A stretch of DNA of 45,333 nucleotides from Mogibacterium sp. (GTDB lineage Bacteria > Bacillota > Clostridia > Peptostreptococcales > Anaerovoracaceae). Location of the stretch: contig JAFWFU010000039.1 in the NCBI GenBank assembly GCA_017515425.1, forward strand, positions 1 to 45,333. Reading direction: 5' to 3'. Below, one piece after another: positions 7,692-14,815 of this stretch (position 1 is its first letter; every line of letters begins with the position of its first letter). The position numbers were made by a program, and so were the translations under genes. The notes under the pieces were generated by a model. That model saw only the letters and a program-made list of their open reading frames with translations. It did not search any database and was not told where the DNA came from.

Positions 7692-7799
7692 GGAAAAAGC
7701 AGACAGTCTCCGACAGGATCAAGCGATCCAGTCGTCGTCAGTCTGCTTCCTATTTTTTTCGCACAACAACCAGCGTTGCTTATTCAGTTTTTGTCTTCT

Positions 7800-9420
7800 T
7801 TAGGTTACCTCGTACAAATGAGTTCCGAGTTTTCCGTTCTGTATCCTTCTATGAAGATTATCTATGTTCTGGGCGATCGCCATCAGCACGCTTTCGGCGT
7901 AGACGTTCTCTTGGCCACGACACATGAATTGTCGAAAGGCTTCATCTTCTTTCCAAAGTGCGAAAGCTCCTTCTGCCTGAATGCTCCGGTTGACTCTGAG
8001 CTGTACGCCTTCTTCACTTGTGATCCGATCCAGACATTCTTTACGCTGCCTCTCGAATTTTCTGGAAACTGTGAGCTTTTTGAATCGCTCTTCTTCAGGG
8101 ATCTTCCAGTTCTTACCTTTCAAGCACTCAGCTCTGTGTGGGCATCCTGCGCATTCATAACACCAATATACAGTTTGTTTGCGGACATATCCGCTTGCAG
8201 TTCTCTGATGGTGTATACCGTGTGCGTAAAGTCTGCAGCCATTCTTACATGTGTAATAGTCTCCATCGGGATTATATGGCATATTCTCCCTGCGGCTGAT
8301 GTCTGTTTTGTATTTCCTTGTCTTGGAAATCTCGTAATTTGCAGGCTTGATCATGGCCAGGATACCTCTGTCCTCAAGGAAGCTGTAGTTTTCCTCGCTT
8401 TCATATCCTGCATCCGCTACGACTACAGGATATCTGTGATGAAGTGCTTTCTCCATGCCGGTCAGGAATGGTATTAAAGCGCTTGTGTCGGCAGGCTTCG
8501 GAGACAGAGTCAGCCATGAGATGTATCCTGAGTCGACTCCAAGCTGAAGGTTGTATGCCGGCTTCAGCTGGCCGTTGAGCATCGCATCTTCTTTCATCCT
8601 CATGAAGGTCGCGTCAGGATCAGTCTTTGAGTAACTGTTGCGATCTCCGAGAACTTCCAGCTTACGTGAATACTCTTTGAGTCTTTCGATATATTCCTCC
8701 AAAAGCTCGATGTGCTTCTGCAGCTGTGTCTTGCGGCATCCGCTTCCGTGCACGAATTCTATACCTTCTTCCTCTTTTATCTTGTACAGTTTCCTGAGAA
8801 TTTTGCTGAGATGCTTCTCTTTGACCTGGCCTCGCCATATCTCTCTGAGACCGTATGTCTCAACACACTCCTGAACCAGCAGCGCGGTCTTGTCCAGAAG
8901 CTTTGCCTGATTCTTTGTTACAGCTTTCTTCCAGACGAATGTGTATTTTGTTAGCGTTGGCCTCTATCTTCGTTCCGTCGATGAAGATCTCTTTGCCGCT
9001 GATCTCTCCGAGATCCATCAGGTAATTTACTGTCATGGCAAGATACTTATCTGCGACCTGTCCGAAATGAAGCGATCGAAACCGTGCTATGGTTGCATGA
9101 TCGGGTGCGGACTTACCTTCAAGAAGATACATGTAGTTGATGTCTCTCCTGCATGCTTTTTCAATGCCTCTTGAGGAGTAGTTGTGTTCATGGTAGGCGT
9201 ACAGCATTATCTTCAGCATCTGACGAGGGCTCACCTGATTTTCCTTCACTCTGGAATAGGTCGAATACAGATCTTTTAGATCCAGTTCCTCCACAAATTG
9301 ACCCAAGAGCCGCACGCAGTCGTTGTCGGGAATGACATGCCCGATTTCGAGCGGAAGTTTTAGTTGATACGGCCTCGAAAACAACGTATAATTTTGCCGT
9401 AAAATGTTTTGGTTTATCAT
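7800..9420 (-). pseudogene. IS1182-family DDE transposase, single-base frameshift
   Basis: The N-terminal frame (9420 to about 8950) has the IS1182 opening (MINQNILRQNYTLFSRPYQL, then DLYSTYSRVKENQVSPRQML) and the first catalytic Asp in FIDGTKIEANANK. At the A-run complementary to TTTT at 8946-8949 there is one base too many. Removing one A turns KIHIRLEES into the expected KYTFVWKKA and joins the second frame. That frame carries VVADAGYESEENY (second Asp), the Cys-rich CYECAGCPHRAEC segment, and QAEGAFALWKEDE (catalytic Glu), and ends at 7800. Joined length would be about 540 residues, normal for the family. As it stands the protein is split before two of the three catalytic residues. Confidence 0.9.
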
Positions 9421-9440
9421 ACTTACATTTTACCACCAAA

Positions 9441-9476
9441 CTCCGCGTCCAAGAGGTGCGGAGCTTTTTGTTTTTT
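9441..9476 (+). terminator. terminator inside the right end of the IS
   Basis: CTCCGC (9441-9446) pairs with GCGGAG (9458-9463), followed by CTTTTTGTTTTTTG. On the + strand this is a good rho-independent terminator, placed just outside the transposase start (which is on the minus strand). Confidence 0.6.
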
Positions 9477-9542
9477 GATAAAACCATGCATTTGCAAGGG
9501 CTTCAGGTTGCTTGCATTAAAAGAGACTACCAACAGGCGGGC

Positions 9543-9585
9543 AAGTTAAGAGGCTGCCACATTTATTCAAATGCGACAGCCCCGC
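9543..9585 (-). repeat. IS inverted repeat, right
   Basis: Exact reverse complement of 7649-7691; see that entry for its internal fold. Confidence 0.9.
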
Positions 9586-9849
9586 GGCTTGATGGGGAAA
9601 ACTCCTCATACCCCTCTGAACGATTTTTACAAAATCGGCTGTGCGCCGTTCCGGCGCTTTGTACAAACTATAGTGTGTCAGGCACCCGCTGAAATCCAGT
9701 GAACATCTGTTGTGTGAGTCGATAAAATGTAGTCTGTGTTGTTTTATTCCTGCCTGTTTCAACCGACCATCTCAAGCGCCATTTTGGAAAAATGTAAAAA
9801 CCACCCCTGTTGACAAAAATAAAAATGTGTGAAAAAGTGCTAATCGCGC

Positions 9850-9878
9850 TTGTTTTTTCTTTGGATTTGTGTTACACT
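9850..9878 (+). promoter_or_regulatory. promoter of the AAA ATPase gene
   Basis: TTGTTT (9850-9855), a 17-bp spacer and TACACT (9873-9878), with TG one base before the -10. The predicted mRNA start is about 30 nt upstream of the ATG at 9915. Nothing else is recognisable between the IS end (9585) and here. Confidence 0.55.
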
Positions 9879-9914
9879 ATTCTTGTAATTGTGATTGTGA
9901 TTGGGGGGACGGCA

Positions 9915-11279
9915 ATGCTCCAAAGAAAGATTTACAAACGAATCGAAGAATTTTACAATGGCAGATCTAACAAGGCGCTGATGATCGTCGGTGCTCGCCA
10001 GGTCGGCAAATCCTTCATTGTGGAAGAATTCAGTAAAACTCATTATGAAAGCTTCATAAAAATGGATTTTATTACGAATCCTGAATATGTCTCCGCCCTT
10101 GCCGGAGCAGGGAGCACGGAGGATATCCTTTTGCGTCTTTCCGCATTGTTTGGTGATCAAATGATCCCCGGCAAGACGATGATCTTTTTCGACGAAGTGC
10201 AGGAGTGCAAAGAACTGATTACGCAGATCAAATACCTCGTGCAGGACGGCACCTACGACTATATTCTCAGCGGGTCACTGCTGGGAACCGTCTTCCGTGA
10301 TATCGTTTCCGCGCCGGTCGGTTATATGGATATCATCCAGATGTACCCTCTGGACTTCGAGGAGTTTGCCATTGCCAACGGTGTGGGTACAAAAGTCCTT
10401 GGTGCGCTGCGGAAGTCCTTTGAGACAAAAGCGCCCGTGGATTCTTTCGTCCACGAGCGTATGATGCAGCTGTTTGAATTGTATCTCATCGTCGGCGGAA
10501 TGCCGGCTGCCGTTTCCGCTTACCTGGAAACCAAAAACCTGCGCCGCGTTGCGGATGAGCAGAACTCAATCCTACGGCTGTATCGGCGCGACATCTCAAA
10601 ATACGATGAACAGAATCGGCTGTACTTGAACGAGATTTTTGACCTAATTCCCAGCGAACTAAATGCAAAAAACAAGCGATTCATCCTGAAAAATCTGAAC
10701 GAGAAAGCCCGTTTCGACAAGTACTACGACAGCTTCCTTTGGCTGAAAAATGCAGGCGTAGCACTTCCTGTAAACGTGGTGAACGAACCGAAGGTTCCTC
10801 TGCTTTTATCCAAGTCGCAGAATCTGTTCAAGCTCTTTTCCAACGATGTCGGCCTGCTGGCCGCCCAGTACGGCGGTGAGATCCAACTTCGGATATTGCA
10901 GCATGAGACGGCGATTAATTTTGGTTCCATCTATGAGAATGTCGCCGCCGAGGAACTGACCGCCCACGGTTATACACTCTATTACTACAACAGCAAGAAA
11001 TTCGGCGAGCTGGATTTCGTGATCGAGGAAGACGGTAAGGTTCTGCCCATCGAGATCAAGTCTGGCAAGGATTATTATCGTCACAACGCCATGGACAATG
11101 TATTGAAGCAATCTGATTACGGTATCGAAGAAGGGTACGTTTTCTGCGGCGGCAACATCGAGCAGATAGATAAAATCACCTATTTCCCAATCTACATGCT
11201 CATGTTCCTGCAAAAGAAGGAGCTGCCGGAGGTAATCCTGTTTGAGACGGATTTTTCCGACCTGGGAGATTTGAAATAA
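9915..11279 (+). CDS. AAA ATPase with DUF4143 domain
   Basis: A 454-residue protein of the AAA_14/DUF4143 family. The start ATG at 9915 follows a GGGGGGAC purine run and the promoter at 9850-9878. The upstream in-frame start at 9810 would lie before that promoter and is rejected. The Walker A motif is GARQVGKS at residues 26-33 and Walker B is MIFFDEVQE at about 86-94; a sensor-like YILSGSLLG follows. The C-terminal DUF4143 region has the usual GSIYENVAAEEL and a nuclease-like ELDFVIEEDGKVLPIEIKSGK segment, where the D/E...EIK pattern resembles a PD-(D/E)XK core. The family is very common in anaerobes and on mobile DNA; its function is not established, with proposals including defence and NTPase switches. 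Here it is a one-gene cargo module between the IS and an integrase relic. Confidence 0.9.
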   Translation: MLQRKIYKRIEEFYNGRSNKALMIVGARQVGKSFIVEEFSKTHYESFIKMDFITNPEYVSALAGAGSTEDILLRLSALFGDQMIPGKTMIFFDEVQECKELITQIKYLVQDGTYDYILSGSLLGTVFRDIVSAPVGYMDIIQMYPLDFEEFAIANGVGTKVLGALRKSFETKAPVDSFVHERMMQLFELYLIVGGMPAAVSAYLETKNLRRVADEQNSILRLYRRDISKYDEQNRLYLNEIFDLIPSELNAKNKRFILKNLNEKARFDKYYDSFLWLKNAGVALPVNVVNEPKVPLLLSKSQNLFKLFSNDVGLLAAQYGGEIQLRILQHETAINFGSIYENVAAEELTAHGYTLYYYNSKKFGELDFVIEEDGKVLPIEIKSGKDYYRHNAMDNVLKQSDYGIEEGYVFCGGNIEQIDKITYFPIYMLMFLQKKELPEVILFETDFSDLGDLK

Positions 11280-11289
11280 AAAACTTGAA

Positions 11290-11448
11290 ATTCGGTTTGA
11301 ATACAGCCAGTAGCCCTCGAAATGTACCGTAACGCAGCATATCGAGATCATTCATGGCAACTAGGTGGCGATACTGCACCATCCTGTAATCATCTCCGGC
11401 ATTGATCAGGTCGGCGCTATAGGTGTGACGCAGCTAATGCGGCGTTGA
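11290..11448 (-). pseudogene. tyrosine recombinase C-terminal relic
   Basis: The minus strand reads PH-stop-LRHTYSADLINAGDDY, then RMVQYRHLVAMNDLDML. This matches the HxLRHTxAxxLINAG...Q...LGH block of phage-type integrases, with an in-frame stop and a lost GH. It is a fragment of a second, older integrase. No intact partner is present in the 270-bp gap between the ATPase and the radical SAM gene. Confidence 0.6.
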
Positions 11449-11551
11449 CCCGCTTGATAATAGAAGCTGAAAGAATAGCCTTTGCCACTATGAAATCGCC
11501 TCGGCGTCTGGTATAGTCACCTAAAGAAATCGAGAGCGTTGGATAAGTGAT

Positions 11552-12535
11552 TTGAATAACCAAAAGAAACATCTGTTTGACGTATTGAAACAGATGCTTG
11601 CCAAAGCTTTTAAGAGACAGTGTCCGATGATGGAACGGAAAGGGACTTACGATATGCAAATGCTTGATTGGAGAATCTGTTCTTCTTGTAAAGACAGTTG
11701 CAGATACTGTTTCGCTTCAGAAAAACTGCCAGCTGTTGGCTTGGATCAAGAACGGATTATTCTGGATAAAATCAAAAATTCGAATATCGAGGCAGTAAAC
11801 ATAACCGGCGGAGAACCACTGATTGACGCCGAACGCTGCTTTCGGATTATAGATTCACTGCATCATTCCGGAAAATCAGTCTACCTTTCGACAAATGGCT
11901 ACCAGGTTTTAGAATATTTAACTCATATTAGAGAAACAGTGTCCCTACTTGGGCTTCCGCTTGATGGTCCGGACGAGGAGTCCAATATGGCCTGTGGCCG
12001 CAATCGAGGCTCCTTTGGACAAGTTTTGCAAATCCTTGAAAGTCATGCTGCGAAGGATATACCGATAAAGATTGGAACTGTAGTCACAAAAAAGAACCTT
12101 TCCTGTCGCAATTTGGAAGGTCTTGCGGAACTCATGGATCACCACCCCGTAAATATCTGGCGAATTTATGAGATGCTGCCGGAAAACCGCGCTATACAAA
12201 ATCGGGCTGATTTAGAGCTCGCTCCGAAAGACCTTGAGGAACTCATCCATATCGTACGGCGAATCTCTGAAAAAAAACACCGCTGGCATGTAGAACTTGT
12301 AACAAGACGAATGCGTAATGCAAATTATATGATTATCCGACCAAACGGAACAGTAATAATACCAATTGATGACGGAAATCAAGTCGATGAAGTTTTGCTC
12401 GGCAGTCTGCTGGATATGTCCCTTCCTGAATTGATAGAAAAATGGAATAAAGTAGCACGAGAAAGAAACGATATCTTTTATTCAAAGCGGAGATTATCGG
12501 ATCTCGGCTTTAATACCCTGGAGGTGAAAGGATGA
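11552..12535 (+). CDS. radical SAM enzyme, viperin-like features
   Basis: A 327-residue radical SAM protein. The cluster-binding motif is C46-x3-C50-x2-C53 followed by F (CKDSCRYCF), and the SAM-binding GGEP is at 86-89 in VNITGGEPL. Later features resemble viperin-like enzymes, which make ddh-nucleotides: a GRNRGSF segment, IKIGTVVTKKN, and NIWRIYEMLPENRA. The C-terminus has a SPASM/twitch-like IIRPNGTVIIP segment without auxiliary cysteines. The start is uncertain: the TTG at 11552 has a poor ribosome binding site. The ATG at 11653 after AAAGGGA would give a protein starting MQMLDWRICSSC, which suits the family better. It ends in a 4-bp ATGA overlap with the DUF4062-Nudix gene, so the two are translationally coupled and likely act together. 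The substrate is unknown; a nucleotide is my inference. Confidence 0.85.
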   Translation: MNNQKKHLFDVLKQMLAKAFKRQCPMMERKGTYDMQMLDWRICSSCKDSCRYCFASEKLPAVGLDQERIILDKIKNSNIEAVNITGGEPLIDAERCFRIIDSLHHSGKSVYLSTNGYQVLEYLTHIRETVSLLGLPLDGPDEESNMACGRNRGSFGQVLQILESHAAKDIPIKIGTVVTKKNLSCRNLEGLAELMDHHPVNIWRIYEMLPENRAIQNRADLELAPKDLEELIHIVRRISEKKHRWHVELVTRRMRNANYMIIRPNGTVIIPIDDGNQVDEVLLGSLLDMSLPELIEKWNKVARERNDIFYSKRRLSDLGFNTLEVKG

Positions 12536-14214
12536 AAACAATACGGGCCTTTATGGCATCCTGTAACGATATGATGAAATACCGTGCAGCAGCAGAGCAG
12601 ATAATTGAAGAAATCAACTGTTCGATGGGTGAACACTTCGGGTTTTCTGTTCAGCTGTTTCGTTGGGAAAAGAATGCGATACCGGAAATGGGCAGGCCCC
12701 AGGACATAATATTCGAGCAATCGAAATTCGACTCTATTGACATATTTGTTGGGATTATCGGAGCTCGTTTCGGGACCCCCACAGGAGGCTTTGACGAAAA
12801 ACAACGTGAATATGAATCCGGAACAGAAGAGGAATTTGAACGTGCCTATTACAATTTCCGGAAAACCGGGACGCCTCACATAATGATCTTCCGCAACGAA
12901 ACGCCGCTAAAACCCGGAAGCTTCAATGTGGAACAGTATACCAAGGTTCAGAATTTTCTGCGCCAATTTGACGCGTCCAATGAAAAACCGGGGCTTTTTC
13001 GGCGCTTCAAAAGCTTACCGGATTTCCAGAAGGACTTTCGTTTGGCAATTACAAAAAGCGTATTAAACATCTTTGATCAGAAAGAAAAAGAAACAGGCCA
13101 GTCTCCTGCGGATCTTTCAGATCCCTATAAAGAAATAGGCTTTCAGCAATTGTTTGTTACAGAAACTAACAACCTTCGAGGAATCATGAAAAGCAAGGCG
13201 ATATCAGGTTCCTCTGTTGTATGCTTGCTGGCGAAAACGGGCAATTCATTTTTGGGATCTGTTGGAAATCGCTATCTCGACCTTCTGATTAAGAATGTAC
13301 AAGAAAACGGCACGGTTCGGATATTGCTGCTTAACCCGTGGACTCCTGACGCACTTTCGGTCGCGTTTACCGAGACCGGAGATACCGGAATGCTTCAACA
13401 TCTTTTGCAGCATGATATGCAATCTCAGCAAGTGATTGAAGCGTACAGAAGGACCAAATGGTTTTCTTCAAAACTGATGGATGTCCTGCAGGAATATGAT
13501 GTAATTCGTCAAAAGTATCCGCAGATTGAGTTGCGCTTTCTTGACGCAGACGTGTCAGCCTCTGTTTTGATTACTGACCACACGCTTTTCTTTGAGCCCT
13601 ATTATAATTATTGCCATAGTAAAAGAATGAATAAGATAGCATCCACGTTTGAAATAGCCCTTTCCGAACGACATCCTCTTTATAGTGATTCTTTTCAGAT
13701 GTTCGATCTGCTATGGGTCAACGCGATTTCATATGACGAGTTGATCAAGGATGAAGCTCAGCACATCATTCGGCTGTCTAACTATATTGACGCAATTTCC
13801 GTCCGTAACACGCTCTTCTATGTAGGTATCCATGCTCTAATCCGAAACGGTGATCGTTTCCTTGTTCTTCACCGAACAAAAACAAAAACATATATGCCTG
13901 ATAAATGGGATATACCCGGCGGCAGTATGGAGATGGGAGAAACTCTGGAGGATGCGGTAGTGCGAGAGGTCTTGGAGGAAACGGGCCTCAAAGTCAAACC
14001 GGGCAGGATTCTTTATACATTTTCAAATTTTTCAGAGCTTCCAAATCGACAGACACTTCAAATTGTGATTGCATCTGAGGCAGAGCAGGGAAGCGTTCTT
14101 TTGAATCCTGCTGAACACAGCGAATACCGCTGGGTCACGGTCGGAGAAGCTTCGGGGCTTCCATTGATCAATTTCCTGGAAAGCTTCCTTGCGTCAGGTA
14201 TTGAAATCTGGTAA
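12532..14214 (+). CDS. DUF4062 - middle domain - Nudix hydrolase fusion
   Basis: A 560-residue three-part protein; GGAGGTGAAAGG precedes the ATG at 12532. Residues 1-175 are DUF4062-like: IRAFMASCNDM, IDIFVGIIGARFGTP, and SGTEEEFERAYYNF. This fold is related to TIR/deoxyribosyltransferase domains and is often the sensor or NAD-type effector part of defence proteins. Residues about 190-410 resemble a DUF5919-like/PLD-fold region (VRILLLNPWTPDA, IELRFLDADVS, LFFEPYYNYC) but show no complete HKD motif. Residues about 425-560 are a Nudix hydrolase with a complete box: G464-x5-E470-x7-R478-E479-V-x-E482-E483-x-G485-L486. Nudix enzymes cleave nucleoside diphosphates linked to another group. The coupling to a radical SAM enzyme suggests that one makes and the other clears or senses a modified nucleotide. 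No close relative with a known role is recognised. Confidence 0.85.
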   Translation: MKTIRAFMASCNDMMKYRAAAEQIIEEINCSMGEHFGFSVQLFRWEKNAIPEMGRPQDIIFEQSKFDSIDIFVGIIGARFGTPTGGFDEKQREYESGTEEEFERAYYNFRKTGTPHIMIFRNETPLKPGSFNVEQYTKVQNFLRQFDASNEKPGLFRRFKSLPDFQKDFRLAITKSVLNIFDQKEKETGQSPADLSDPYKEIGFQQLFVTETNNLRGIMKSKAISGSSVVCLLAKTGNSFLGSVGNRYLDLLIKNVQENGTVRILLLNPWTPDALSVAFTETGDTGMLQHLLQHDMQSQQVIEAYRRTKWFSSKLMDVLQEYDVIRQKYPQIELRFLDADVSASVLITDHTLFFEPYYNYCHSKRMNKIASTFEIALSERHPLYSDSFQMFDLLWVNAISYDELIKDEAQHIIRLSNYIDAISVRNTLFYVGIHALIRNGDRFLVLHRTKTKTYMPDKWDIPGGSMEMGETLEDAVVREVLEETGLKVKPGRILYTFSNFSELPNRQTLQIVIASEAEQGSVLLNPAEHSEYRWVTVGEASGLPLINFLESFLASGIEIW

Positions 14215-14473
14215 TCATTGAATCAATTGCTGACTATTAACTGCTGTGCCCGCTTGGCCACTTGTTGTATTGCGTAACATCAGGGCATGAAAAGAGCAGT
14301 GTCCTTTTGCTCCCATGTCGGAAGCGCTGGCACGCTGCTTTTAGGGTCGGTATTCTGTTGCTGTTTCCGCCTCCGTTCGGAGATGCTGCGCCACTTTTTT
14401 GCGGCGTGTTCTGTTGCTATTTCATTCACAAGTTTTTAAGAGGCTTTATATCAGGGCTCAATCCGTTAATCAA
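14215..14473. other. terminal non-coding part of the integrative element
   Basis: No convincing gene. A short frame reading PLIKSSKSVVKS across the arm sites is echoed at the other end (ALKSSKQVVNS), but this only reflects the shared AAGTAGTAA arm sites. No terminator is evident after the Nudix fusion gene. Confidence 0.4.
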
Positions 14474-14497
14474 AAGTAGTAAATCGGTAGTAAAATC
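14474..14497. promoter_or_regulatory. integrase arm-type (DR2-like) sites, right end
   Basis: AAGTAGTAAAT (14474-14484) and CGGTAGTAAAATC (14485-14497) lie 11 bp apart, as in the left pair at 3795-3818 and in the same orientation. They are 49 bp from the 18-bp direct repeat. Confidence 0.6.
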
Positions 14498-14545
14498 GAT
14501 GCTGATAACCTGTGAATGTGCTTGTTTTTAAGGCTTGCTGGATTA

Positions 14546-14563
14546 TTGTTGAATTTTTATAAA
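14546..14563. repeat. putative attachment site, right (18-bp direct repeat)
   Basis: TTGTTGAATTTTTATAAA, identical to 3639-3656. It marks the right boundary of the Tn916-like element. Confidence 0.65.
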
Positions 14564-14595
14564 AAATGACAACTTTTATGACAGTTTTGACATGG

Positions 14596-14644
14596 TTCGC
14601 AGACCGTTTGTTGTTATAAATTTATGGGCGTTTGCTCTAAAGAT
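14596..14644. repeat. 49-bp direct repeat, right copy
   Basis: Near-identical to 1982-2030. It ends 17 bp before the aminopeptidase promoter, so this copy may be the ancestral chromosomal one. Confidence 0.7.
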
Positions 14645-14661
14645 ATTTTGATTACTCGTGT

Positions 14662-14689
14662 TTGAAAGCAAGTGGCTTTATGTTACAAT
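14662..14689 (+). promoter_or_regulatory. promoter of the M18 aminopeptidase gene
   Basis: TTGAAA (14662-14667), a 16-bp spacer and TACAAT (14684-14689). The mRNA would start near 14696, giving a leader of about 120 nt with two TGTAAAG hairpins. Confidence 0.6.
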
Positions 14690-14707
14690 GAAGGCGCATT
14701 TGAAAGG

Positions 14708-14799
14708 TTTTAGTTATGTAAAGCAAACTTTACATAACTAAAACAATAAAACTCTAAAATTCATATATTAAAGCAATATATTGTAAAGTAAACTTTACG
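14708..14799 (+). repeat. TGTAAAG hairpins in the aminopeptidase leader (two copies)
   Basis: Copy 1 has a perfect 16-bp stem, 14708-14723 with 14728-14743, and a CAAA loop; its core is TGTAAAGCAAACTTTACA. Copy 2 at 14782-14799 is TGTAAAGTAAACTTTACG with no extended stem. It sits 7 nt before the GGAGG of the gene, so it could affect ribosome access. Four related copies lie at 37391-37611. Confidence 0.75.
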
Positions 14800-14815
14800 T
14801 AAATCGGAGGTAGAA

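Larger units (their letters stand above)
7649..9585 (-). mobile_element. IS1182-family insertion sequence, about 1.94 kb
   Basis: The transposase reading frames lie between two exact 43-bp inverted repeats (7649-7691 and 9543-9585) that begin GCGGGGCTGTCGCA at the outer edge. Length and ends fit the IS1182 family. I see no clear target-site duplication (flanks AAAAGACA on the left, GGCTTGAT on the right). The identical repeats suggest a recent insertion, yet the transposase is frameshifted, so transposition would need an enzyme in trans. Confidence 0.85.
3639..14563. mobile_element. Tn916-family integrative element remnant, about 10.9 kb
   Basis: Boundaries are inferred from four signs. First, there is a Tn916-like int/xis pair at the left end. 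Second, Tn916-like arm-type sites lie just inside both ends (3795-3818 and 14474-14497). Third, an identical 18-bp direct repeat TTGTTGAATTTTTATAAA occurs at 3639-3656 and 14546-14563. Fourth, contents between the repeats are accessory and contents outside are not. No relaxase, coupling ATPase or type IV secretion genes remain, so the element cannot be self-transferable; at best it can be excised or mobilised. Contents: int, xis, a frameshifted parB-like gene, a repeat array, an IS1182-like IS, an AAA ATPase, an integrase relic, and a radical SAM/DUF4062-Nudix operon. Confidence 0.7.

Noticed and set aside
7324-7722. 132-codon minus-strand frame across the left IS end
   Set aside because: It runs from repeat DNA through the inverted repeat into the IS, with no start signal or domain. 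It is a chance frame created by the insertion.
7776-8477. 233-codon plus-strand frame
   Set aside because: It lies antisense to the transposase, is Cys/Ser/Phe-rich like many antisense frames, and has no start signal.
12532-14214. Phospholipase D-type active site in the middle domain
   Set aside because: The CHSKRMNK segment has H-x-K but no matching downstream Asp and no second HKD, so catalytic PLD activity is not supported.
14262-14531. 89-codon plus-strand frame over the right arm sites
   Set aside because: The similarity of its KSSKSVVKS segment to the left end comes from the shared integrase arm sites, not from coding. It has no ribosome binding site.
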